Of a stretch of DNA of 6,644 bases, positions 1 through 6,175 are shown in pieces. Source of the stretch: Bacteroidota bacterium (GTDB lineage Bacteria > Bacteroidota > Bacteroidia > Chitinophagales > Chitinophagaceae); contig CANHJA010000129.1 of assembly GCA_947460795.1 (NCBI GenBank), positions 1 through 6,644 on the forward strand, given 5' to 3'. Positions within the stretch are counted from its first letter, which is position 1, and each line of letters begins with the position of its first letter. The notes under the pieces were generated by a model. It ran no database searches and was not told the DNA's origin. It worked only from the letters and a program-made list of their open reading frames with translations. A program made the position numbers and the translations under genes.

Positions 1-595
1 ATGTTGGACGAAGTTTTTCCGTATTCTTTCCTTTATCTAAAATTAGATTTAAGTTATTTAATAAATACATTTTTGATGCGCCAGATTCAGTCAATGATGC
101 TGTGAAATTTTTATACGCTTCATTATAAAAATCATCCGCACTCCAAGTTTCTATATTCGATTTTTCATTGGGTTTCAATTCCAAATTTCGTCCATCAGAA
201 ATCGAAGTTCTGTCTAAAATTTTCCAACGATTTTCTTGATAATAAGTCCAATATAAATCACCTAACATAGAATATAAAATCTGTTTAGTAGGAAATTTGG
301 CAGTTGTTAATTCTTTTTCAAAAAACAAGATATCCATTAACCTTGATTTTTCACTTCTATCGCGAAGACTAACACGATAATTACACAAAGCCATTATTGT
401 TTGTTCGGCATTATTTTCAGATTTAGCCAATTTTAAAATACTTTCAATTTCTAATTGAGCCGTTTTGTTTAAACCTTTTTTAAAAGCAGCATCTACAGCT
501 TTCCATTTTACATCATATTTTGTATTTAAGTTTGTTTGAGCAAATGAAAGTTGTAGCGTGGTTACAAGTAGGATAAATAAAATGAGTTTACGCAT
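1..595 (-). CDS. Alpha-2-macroglobulin family protein, N-terminal part (3' end beyond left edge)
   Basis: The minus-strand reading frame is open from an ATG at 595-593 to the left edge (198 codons) with no stop, so the C-terminal part is missing here. The protein begins with a clear signal peptide (MRKLILFILLVTTLQLSFA, then Q). It continues with a helical region containing KWKAVDAAFKKGLNKTA, a LYSMLGDLYWTYYQENRW segment and a closing EKLRPT. I recognise this pattern as the N-terminal region of the very large Bacteroidota alpha-2-macroglobulin-like proteins (usually well over 1,500 residues), in which a helical domain precedes the MG domains. Bacterial A2Ms are thought to be periplasmic protease traps that partner cell-wall enzymes. 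The MG2 and thioester regions lie outside the window, so trapping chemistry cannot be judged. The frame stays open to the edge, so nothing suggests a broken gene. It is divergent from the M28 peptidase gene. Family recognition is from memory of the N-terminal pattern. Confidence 0.75.
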   Translation of the reverse strand, partial: MRKLILFILLVTTLQLSFAQTNLNTKYDVKWKAVDAAFKKGLNKTAQLEIESILKLAKSENNAEQTIMALCNYRVSLRDRSEKSRLMDILFFEKELTTAKFPTKQILYSMLGDLYWTYYQENRWKILDRTSISDGRNLELKPNEKSNIETWSADDFYNEAYKNFTASLTESGASKMYLLNNLNLILDKGKNTEKLRPT

Positions 596-622
596 ATAAT
601 TAGTTTTCTTAGTTGATAGATA

Positions 623-656
623 CAAAGATGAAGTTTTTCCATAAGTAAAGTACAAT
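623..656 (-). promoter_or_regulatory. Putative Bacteroidota-type promoter of the A2M gene
   Basis: Read on the minus strand, CATCTTTG (630-623) matches the Bacteroidota -7 element TAnnTTTG with one mismatch. ATTG (656-653) sits 22 nt upstream as a -33 element; the usual spacing is about 19-22. Transcription would start near 617, leaving a leader of about 20 nt before the ATG at 595. The assignment rests on consensus matching only. Confidence 0.42.
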
Positions 657-737
657 TGATTTTTTACTTTTTAGTTAATTGGATTGAATAAATAATAAAA
701 ACATACTGTGAAATAGAATTTTAAACTTTTGAATATG

Positions 738-745
738 TATTTTTA
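738..745 (+). promoter_or_regulatory. Possible -7 element upstream of the M28 peptidase gene
   Basis: TATTTTTA at 738-745 matches TAnnTTTG except for the last base and lies 16 bp before the ATG at 762. No convincing -33 TTTG is found at the expected distance, so only half the promoter is supported. If it is used, the 5' leader would be very short, about 10 nt. Confidence 0.25.
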
Positions 746-761
746 GCAACTATTAATATAA

Positions 762-2144
762 ATGTGCATGAAAGAAAAAATTATTTTACTTGGTATACTT
801 TTTTTCAGTTTTGTTACAAACGCTCAAAACTATAAAGAAGACAGTATTACATTAAAGCATATGTCTAATCGCATTTTAGCTGATTATGATTGTTATAAAG
901 ATTTGAATTATTTGTGTAAACAAATTGGCAACAGAATTAGTGGTAGCGAACAGGCAGAAAAAGCGGTAGAATGGGGTAAAAAAACATTGGAAGGCACAGG
1001 TTGTTCAAACGTTTTTTTACAAGAAGTATTTGTACCTCATTGGATTCGAGGAAAAGAAGAGGCTAGTATCACAACAAAAAATGGGAAACGAATTTCTTTG
1101 AAAATATCATCCATTGGAAATGCAGTAGGCACTGGAGAAGGTGGTTTGCAAGCACCGGTTTTAAAAGTCAATAATATGGATGAATTGAAACGAATGAATG
1201 CAAAAGATGTTAAAGGGAAAATAGTGTTTTTTAATTTCAAATTTGACCAATTAAATATTAATACATTCGACAGCTATGGACCTTGTGTTTATTATCGTTG
1301 GGCATCGCCAAGTGAAGCTAGCAAGCTTGGTGCTGTTGGGGTTATTATTCGTTCTGTTTCATCTGCTTTTGATGACAAACCACACACAGGAAGTTTGCAT
1401 TATGATGATAAATATCCCTCAATTCCCGCAGTGGCAATTTCAAACTTAGCTGCCGATGATTTGGAAAAAATGATTGAACAAAAGCACATTAAAAATGTGT
1501 TTATCAAAACAACGTGTAAAATGTTAGCGGATGTAAAATCATATAATGTTGTAGCCGAAATAAAAGGAAGTGAATTGCCAAATGAAATCATTGTTTTTGG
1601 AGGACATTTAGATTCATGGGATATTGGAGAAGGCGCTCATGATGATGGTGCTGGCGTTGTGCAAACAATTGAAGTCATTCGAACATTTATAAAATTAGGC
1701 ATCAGGCCCAAAAGAACCATTCGTGCTGTATTATTTATGAATGAAGAGAATGGTTTACGAGGTGGTACTAAATATGCTGAATTGGCAGAAAAAAATAATG
1801 AAAAACACATTGTAGGAATTGAAAGTGATGCAGGAGGTGCTACACCTTTTGGGTTTTCGATGACAATGCCAATGGAACAACGAAACAAAATTAAATCATG
1901 GTCAAATTTATTTTTACCATACAATATTCATGACTTTGACAGAGAAGGAGGAGGCGCTGATATTAGCCCCTTGAAGAAGAAATTTGGAACGCCTGTTATG
2001 GAATTAATGCCCGATTCTCAGCGTTATTTTGATATGCATCACAGTGACAATGATGTATTTGAAAATGTACATCGTAGAGAACTTTGTTTGGGAGCTTTTG
2101 GAATGTCTGCTATGGTTTATATGATTAGTCAATATGGCCTTTAA
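762..2144 (+). CDS. Exported M28 family metallopeptidase, carboxypeptidase Q (PGCP)-like
   Basis: This is a di-zinc exopeptidase predicted to release amino acids from peptides outside the cytoplasm. Residues 1-21 form a signal peptide ending VTNA before Q22. A PA-like insert spans roughly residues 129-255 (LQAPVLKV, then GAVGVIIRS). The M28 catalytic domain follows with all expected residues: H282 and D284 in GGHLDSWD, bridging D294 in AHDDGAG, general base E328 and ligand E329 in MNEENG, D356 in ESDAGG, and H427 in HHSDND. The order and the phrases GHLDSWD, RPKRT and ESDAG closely match animal carboxypeptidase Q, and 460 residues is the usual size. Two in-frame ATGs (762 and 768) are possible; the second gives a more typical MKEK signal-peptide start. 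No Shine-Dalgarno is visible, as is normal in Bacteroidota. The next gene begins 65 nt downstream, so cotranscription is possible but not certain. Exact substrates cannot be read from the sequence. Confidence 0.93.
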   Translation: MCMKEKIILLGILFFSFVTNAQNYKEDSITLKHMSNRILADYDCYKDLNYLCKQIGNRISGSEQAEKAVEWGKKTLEGTGCSNVFLQEVFVPHWIRGKEEASITTKNGKRISLKISSIGNAVGTGEGGLQAPVLKVNNMDELKRMNAKDVKGKIVFFNFKFDQLNINTFDSYGPCVYYRWASPSEASKLGAVGVIIRSVSSAFDDKPHTGSLHYDDKYPSIPAVAISNLAADDLEKMIEQKHIKNVFIKTTCKMLADVKSYNVVAEIKGSELPNEIIVFGGHLDSWDIGEGAHDDGAGVVQTIEVIRTFIKLGIRPKRTIRAVLFMNEENGLRGGTKYAELAEKNNEKHIVGIESDAGGATPFGFSMTMPMEQRNKIKSWSNLFLPYNIHDFDREGGGADISPLKKKFGTPVMELMPDSQRYFDMHHSDNDVFENVHRRELCLGAFGMSAMVYMISQYGL

Positions 2145-2209
2145 AAATGTAATTTAGCTTTACGAAACTTTAAAACTTTATGTCTTTATAGTTCAAAAAA
2201 TAGAATTTG

Positions 2210-3199
2210 ATGATTGAATTTGTAAAAAATTATTTTGGAGAAGATAAGTTAATACGACTTGAAACGATTGCAAAAGCTGGCTCAGATAGAGAATATGCAA
2301 GGGCTTTTGTGGGTGATAAAACATATATTGTTTGCGAAAGTAGCAACGTAAGAGAGAATGAAACTTTTTTTAGTTTTTCAAAAACATTTGCAGAAAACAA
2401 TTTGCCAACACCAATTGTATTGGCTGTAAATTCATCAAAAACAATTTATATTCAAGATGATTTTGGCGATGTGAATTTGTTATCTCTTCTTTTAGAAAAT
2501 GGATATACAAACGAAATGAAAAGTTTGTATAAAAAGGCAATAAAATCCTTAGCAAAATTACAAATTCAGTCAAAAATTAATTACAACGACTGCTTTTTAG
2601 CCAAGCAATTTGATCATTATGCAGTGTTGGCAGATTTGAATTATTTCAAATATTATTTCTTAGATTTTCTACAAATTGAATACAATAAATATGAGCTCAA
2701 TAAAGAATTTGAACAACTAAGTTATCAAATTGAAAAAATGGAACCTCATTATTTTATGTATCGTGATTTTCAAGGAAGAAATATTATGATCAAAAATGAA
2801 ATACCTCATTTTATTGACTTTCAAGGTGGAATGAAAGGACCCATTCAATATGATTTAGCCTCTTTATTGTGGCAAGCGAAAGCTGAAATCCCAACAGAAT
2901 GGAAAAATGAGTTGTTGCAATTTTACATCGAGGAAGTTTCAACAATTATAAAAATAAACAAAGAAGAATTTGCAAACGATTACGCAACAATTGTATTAAT
3001 TAGATTATTACAAGTTTTAGGCGCTTATGGATTGCGTGGGGTAATCGAAAATCGTCCTCATTTTTTATCCAGTATTCCACAGGGTTTGGAAAATATTATT
3101 GAATGGAAACAAACCTACGAATTGAAGAATTTTCCAATATTAAATGAAATTTTAACAGCCATTACACAACCAGATATTATTCAAAAATTTAAACAATAA
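2210..3199 (+). CDS. AmgK-like sugar kinase of the aminoglycoside phosphotransferase (APH) fold
   Basis: A cytoplasmic kinase of 329 residues from the ATG at 2210; a TTG codon directly before it is not needed as a start. The N-lobe has a G-loop-like AGSDREYAR segment (about residues 22-30) and an acidic RENE segment. The C-lobe carries the catalytic loop YRDFQGRN with D186 and N191, and the Mg-binding IDFQGG with D203, followed by QYDLASLLWQ. The IDFQ-x-YDLxSLL pattern and the absence of His before the catalytic RD resemble AmgK, the MurNAc/GlcNAc anomeric kinase of cell-wall recycling, more than the antibiotic kinases (which have HxD). The gene ends 2 nt before the RapZ_C gene, indicating an operon. 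AmgK usually works with the nucleotidyltransferase MurU, which is not visible here, so the substrate is inferred. A phosphorylated amino sugar is the best guess. No strong promoter is seen in 2145-2209. Confidence 0.85.
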   Translation: MIEFVKNYFGEDKLIRLETIAKAGSDREYARAFVGDKTYIVCESSNVRENETFFSFSKTFAENNLPTPIVLAVNSSKTIYIQDDFGDVNLLSLLLENGYTNEMKSLYKKAIKSLAKLQIQSKINYNDCFLAKQFDHYAVLADLNYFKYYFLDFLQIEYNKYELNKEFEQLSYQIEKMEPHYFMYRDFQGRNIMIKNEIPHFIDFQGGMKGPIQYDLASLLWQAKAEIPTEWKNELLQFYIEEVSTIIKINKEEFANDYATIVLIRLLQVLGAYGLRGVIENRPHFLSSIPQGLENIIEWKQTYELKNFPILNEILTAITQPDIIQKFKQ

Positions 3200-3201
3200 A
3201 C

Positions 3202-3618
3202 ATGTCAGAAATCAAATTAAATATACTCGTTCAAAGTTTTTCTTATAAAAAAGGAATCCCACATGACCCCTCAGGAAATGGTGGTGGCTTTGTATTTGAT
3301 TGCAGAGGTGTATTGAATCCTGGGCGGTTTGAAGAGTATAAAAAATTAACGGGCAGAGATCAACCTGTAATAGAATTTTTAGAATCCAAAACAAAAATTC
3401 ATGAATTTTTAGATGCTGCAAAAGCAATTGTAAGCATAAGCATTGATGATTATTTAGCGCGCGGTTTCGAAAATTTAATGATTAGTTTTGGCTGCACTGG
3501 TGGTCAACATCGATCTGTGTATAGCACAGATGCAATGGCGAAATTTATTAAAGAAAAATACAACTTGGATGCAACTGTTCATCATATCATACAAGAAGAA
3601 AAAAACTGGATTAATTGA
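3202..3618 (+). CDS. Stand-alone RapZ C-terminal domain protein
   Basis: The 138-residue protein corresponds only to the C-terminal domain of RapZ. E. coli RapZ has an N-terminal P-loop kinase-like domain and is about twice this length. Matching landmarks are SFSYKKGIPHD (12-22), FVFDCRGVLNPG (30-41, with the D-x-R pair D33/R35), KLTGRDQPV, and the hallmark GCTGGQHRSV (97-106). In Enterobacteria this domain binds glucosamine-6-phosphate and the GlmZ/GlmY small RNAs, guiding RNase E to control glmS. No Walker A motif is present here, and whether this version binds RNA, sugar phosphate or something else is unknown. It sits 2 nt after the AmgK-like kinase, which supports an amino-sugar link. Its TGA stop overlaps the TTG start of moaA (TTGA, 3615-3618), suggesting translational coupling. 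The start ATG at 3202 is the only sensible one. Domain assignment is firm; function is inferred. Confidence 0.88.
   Translation: MSEIKLNILVQSFSYKKGIPHDPSGNGGGFVFDCRGVLNPGRFEEYKKLTGRDQPVIEFLESKTKIHEFLDAAKAIVSISIDDYLARGFENLMISFGCTGGQHRSVYSTDAMAKFIKEKYNLDATVHHIIQEEKNWIN
3615..3618 (+). promoter_or_regulatory. TTGA stop/start overlap between RapZ_C and moaA
   Basis: The TGA stop of the RapZ_C gene (3616-3618) overlaps the TTG start codon of moaA (3615-3617). There is no Shine-Dalgarno sequence upstream and no alternative ATG before the cluster cysteines. Initiation at moaA therefore most likely depends on ribosomes finishing the upstream gene. The overlap is seen directly; the coupling is inferred. 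Confidence 0.7.
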
Positions 3619-4595
3619 TAGTAGATTCACACCATAGAATTCACAATTACTTACGCATATCTTTAACAGATGCATGCAACTTTCGTTGCTTTTATTGCAT
3701 GCCCAATGAGGAAGTTGAAGTGACCCCACATTCAAAATTGATGTCGAAAAATGAAATTATTTCATTGGCAAAAACATTTGTAAAATTGGGCGTAAACAAA
3801 ATTAGATTAACTGGTGGTGAACCTTTGATTAGAAAAGATGTTGCTGAAATTATTGAGGCGCTCTCGTTATTAAAGGTAGCCTTAACCATGACTACAAATG
3901 GTGCTTTAATTCATAAATATATTGATGTATTAAAAAAAGCAAACATTCAATCAATCAATGTGAGTTTGGATACGTTGAACGCAGATACATTTTTACTGCT
4001 TACCAAACGCAATCAATTCGATCAAGTAAAAAGCAATATTGAATTATTATTGCAACATAATTTTTCTGTAAAAGTGAATGTTGTTGCCATGAAAGGGATC
4101 AATGATCATGAGATAAATTCGTTTGTTACATGGACTAAAAATCATCCGATTCATATTCGGTTTATTGAGTTTATGCCTTTCACTGCCAATCAATGGCATC
4201 ATGAAAAAGTAATTTCTTACAAAGAAATTTTAAGTTCCATTTCAGAAGAATTTGATTATATAAAATTGATAGATGGCAAAAATGACACCACGAAAAAATA
4301 CAAAGTAGTTGGTCATCAAGGTACGTTTGCTATTATCAGTACCATGACAGCCCCGTTTTGTTCATCTTGCAACCGCATTCGATTAACAGCAGACGGCAAA
4401 TTAAAAAATTGTTTGTTCTCAAAAACAGAAACTGATTTATTAGTAGCTTTACGAAACAATGAAAATATTGAAGCACTCATTCATGAAAATTTCATTGGTA
4501 AAGAAAAGGAATTAGGAGGTCAATTATTATCAGATTTTACGAAAGTGGATGCAAATGTTTTAGAAAACAGGAGCATGATTTCTATAGGAGGCTAA
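3615..4595 (+). CDS. moaA: GTP 3',8-cyclase MoaA (molybdenum cofactor biosynthesis)
   Basis: A radical SAM enzyme that converts GTP to 3',8-cyclo-7,8-dihydro-GTP, which MoaC turns into cyclic pyranopterin monophosphate; this is the first step of molybdopterin synthesis in the cytoplasm. The SAM-binding cluster motif is C21-x3-C25-x2-C28 (CNFRCFYC), followed by TGGEP. The second, GTP-binding cluster is C249-x2-C252-x13-C266 (CSSCNRIRL through NCLFS). The protein ends in the catalytically important Gly-Gly tail (SIGG). The length of 326 is normal. The start is TTG at 3615: an in-frame TAA lies directly upstream (3612-3614), the first in-frame ATG is after the cluster cysteines, and the resulting N-terminus IVDSHHRIHNYLRISLTDAC fits the family. 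It overlaps the RapZ_C stop by 4 nt, so it is probably coupled. No moaC, moaE, moeA or mobA is in the window. Confidence 0.95.
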   Translation: MIVDSHHRIHNYLRISLTDACNFRCFYCMPNEEVEVTPHSKLMSKNEIISLAKTFVKLGVNKIRLTGGEPLIRKDVAEIIEALSLLKVALTMTTNGALIHKYIDVLKKANIQSINVSLDTLNADTFLLLTKRNQFDQVKSNIELLLQHNFSVKVNVVAMKGINDHEINSFVTWTKNHPIHIRFIEFMPFTANQWHHEKVISYKEILSSISEEFDYIKLIDGKNDTTKKYKVVGHQGTFAIISTMTAPFCSSCNRIRLTADGKLKNCLFSKTETDLLVALRNNENIEALIHENFIGKEKELGGQLLSDFTKVDANVLENRSMISIGG

Positions 4596-4617
4596 AAAAA
4601 ATATGAAATACGTATGA
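4586..4617 (+). promoter_or_regulatory. SD-like AGGAGG plus four-codon mini-ORF ahead of the archaemetzincin
   Basis: AGGAGG (4586-4591) lies in the last codons of moaA. An ATG at 4603, 11 nt later, opens a mini-ORF encoding MKYV, whose TGA (4615-4617) overlaps the ATG of the next gene at 4614. This could act as a coupling leader. However, AGGAGG comes largely from the codons of the conserved Gly-Gly tail, and Bacteroidota ribosomes rarely use Shine-Dalgarno pairing. Chance is a real alternative. Confidence 0.2.
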
Positions 4618-5255
4618 AAAATTATTTAATAATAATGTGCTTGATTTTTGTATTCTCATCTTGTAAAAATGATGGAGAAAATAGTAAAATTAGCAAACAA
4701 ACGAGCCATGCAAAGCAATCTTTCAAAGGAAAAGAAATGACAATTCATATTCTTCCTTTGGGAAACGTGCCTGCTACAATACTCGATTTTATAAAAAAAT
4801 CGATTAATGATTTTTATCAAATTGAATGTGTCATTGATCCTAAAAAAGAATTGACAACTGATATTTTAGCAGCTAGCAAAACCCGTTATGAAGCATCTTT
4901 AATTTTAAAAAAATACAATTCAACACAAAATACTTTGTTGATAACTGAAAAAGATATTGCTTATAATAACACCAAAAGAAAGGTTAAAGAATGGGGAATT
5001 CTTGGGCTAGGATTCAGGCCAGGAAAGACTTGTGTCATTTCTACATTCAAATTGAAACGAAAGGTAAGTGAGGCCAAGTTTAGAGAACGATTACAAAAAG
5101 TATGTATACATGAAGTAGGACATAATTTAGGTTTACCTCATTGCACATTCAATTCTTTTTGTTTAATGAATGACGCGAATGGAAGGATTGCACAAGTGGA
5201 TAAAGAAAAAATGATCTTTTGTTCGAATTGTAAAAAACAACTTGGAATGAAATAA
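4614..5255 (+). CDS. Archaemetzincin-like zinc metalloprotease, predicted lipoprotein
   Basis: A 213-residue protein beginning with a lipoprotein signal peptide (lipobox FSSC, lipidated C17), so it is predicted to be membrane-anchored outside the cytoplasm. The active site HEVGHNLGLPHC (H166-C177) has the zinc histidines H166, H170 and H176 and the base E167. It is followed by C183, the Met-turn M185 and CSNC at 203-206. This is the archaemetzincin (peptidase M54) signature with its second, cysteine zinc site. The Met-to-CxxC gap of 17 residues is as expected. The first cysteine pair is separated by five residues (C177 and C183), whereas the usual signature has four. The start at 4614 is fixed because the nearby ATG at 4603 hits a stop after four codons. 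The gene lies 18 nt after moaA, probably in the same transcript, and its end is 5 bp from the convergent transglycosylase gene. Family confidence is high; the substrate is unknown. Confidence 0.9.
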   Translation: MKNYLIIMCLIFVFSSCKNDGENSKISKQTSHAKQSFKGKEMTIHILPLGNVPATILDFIKKSINDFYQIECVIDPKKELTTDILAASKTRYEASLILKKYNSTQNTLLITEKDIAYNNTKRKVKEWGILGLGFRPGKTCVISTFKLKRKVSEAKFRERLQKVCIHEVGHNLGLPHCTFNSFCLMNDANGRIAQVDKEKMIFCSNCKKQLGMK

Positions 5256-5260
5256 AATAA

Positions 5261-6166
5261 TTAGTTTCGAGGAAGTAAAATGGTGTACGTTCTACCTTTT
5301 GAATTATTTAAAAATTTATCTCTCATCCAAGGGTTCAACATTCGAATCGTTTTATAATTTGTCCCTCTGCTTTTTGCATACGAAACTAAGCTTCCAATGC
5401 CAGATGAAATTGTTTCTGATCGAAGTTCTAAAGGATGATAAATCATATCATCATTTAGATTATAACCAAACATTTTTTGATTGTCTAAAATATATTTTAA
5501 TGCGGCTATTCTAAAAACATAACGCATGGTCTCCTCTGGCAGCAATACATTGTAAAAACTCGTTTCTCCTTGATTGGTTAATGCTCCATTCATTCCTCCC
5601 ATACCACAATTGTAGGATGCAGCAGCTGATGTCCAATTGCCAAATTTATTGTATGCTTCTTTTAAATATTTACAAGCAGCATCTGTAGACTTTTCAGGGT
5701 TGTAGCGTTCATCCACTTCTCCATCAATGTGCAAACCATAAATGGGTGCTGTGGCAGGCATAAATTGCCAAAAGCCTACTGCTCCAACTCTTGATGTTTG
5801 GTTTTGCAGAGCGCTTTCTGCAATGCATAAATATTTAAAATCATCCGGAATATTATTGGCTCTTAATCGAGCTTCTATCATTGGTAGCCAACGTCCCATT
5901 TGTTTAATTATATAAGCAGTTGAGCCTTGCATGTAGGTATTTACCAATATTTCTCTGTCTAAACGCTCTCGAACATCCCATTGTTCTAAAGGCATTCTTT
6001 CGCCAAACAATGTATAATTACGAGGGGTTTCTGGAGCAGAAATATAGATGGGTTTATATGCACTTACATTTTCTTGCGATTCAGTTTGATATCGTGGATA
6101 GCTTCTTTGTGCTAAACAAAATTGCATTGACAACATCGTCAATAAAACAAAAATTATTTTTTTCAT
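5261..6166 (-). CDS. Exported lytic transglycosylase (SLT/GH23 domain, MltD-like)
   Basis: This enzyme cleaves the MurNAc-GlcNAc bond of peptidoglycan to give 1,6-anhydro ends and acts in the periplasm. The signal peptide is residues 1-19 (ending CLA before Q20); the Cys at 17 does not fit a lipobox. A pre-domain with RLDREILVNTYMQ and IPDDFKYL leads into the SLT domain at about 105-235. The catalytic residue is E117 in IAES, followed by VGAVGFWQFMP (127-137) and AAASYNCGMGG (181-191). The C-terminal 40-50 residues (YKTIRMLNPW through TYTILLPRN) resemble the tail of Bacteroidota MltD-like enzymes and may be a degenerate LysM-like module; no full LysM is evident. The gene lies 9 nt after the DUF2480 gene on the same strand, so the two are likely cotranscribed from a promoter beyond the right edge. 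At 301 residues it appears complete. Confidence 0.93.
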   Translation of the reverse strand: MKKIIFVLLTMLSMQFCLAQRSYPRYQTESQENVSAYKPIYISAPETPRNYTLFGERMPLEQWDVRERLDREILVNTYMQGSTAYIIKQMGRWLPMIEARLRANNIPDDFKYLCIAESALQNQTSRVGAVGFWQFMPATAPIYGLHIDGEVDERYNPEKSTDAACKYLKEAYNKFGNWTSAAASYNCGMGGMNGALTNQGETSFYNVLLPEETMRYVFRIAALKYILDNQKMFGYNLNDDMIYHPLELRSETISSGIGSLVSYAKSRGTNYKTIRMLNPWMRDKFLNNSKGRTYTILLPRN

Positions 6167-6175
6167 ACTTTTATC

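Noticed and set aside
1037..1924. Minus-strand open frames inside the M28 peptidase gene
   Set aside because: They match no family I recognise and lie opposite a gene with complete catalytic motifs, so they are shadow frames.
2207..2209. TTG start for the kinase gene
   Set aside because: An ATG follows immediately at 2210 and gives a normal N-terminus, so the TTG is not needed.
2145..2209. Promoter or terminator between the peptidase and kinase genes
   Set aside because: The best -7 candidate (near 2181-2188) has two mismatches and no good -33 partner, and I found no stem-loop with a T-tract.
2210..3199. Aminoglycoside antibiotic resistance gene
   Set aside because: The APH fold is present, but the catalytic loop is YRDFQGRN rather than the HxD form. 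The IDFQ/YDLxSLL pattern and the operon with RapZ_C point to a housekeeping sugar kinase.
3212..3889. Minus-strand frames opposite RapZ_C and moaA
   Set aside because: These are antisense to strongly supported genes and have no family features.
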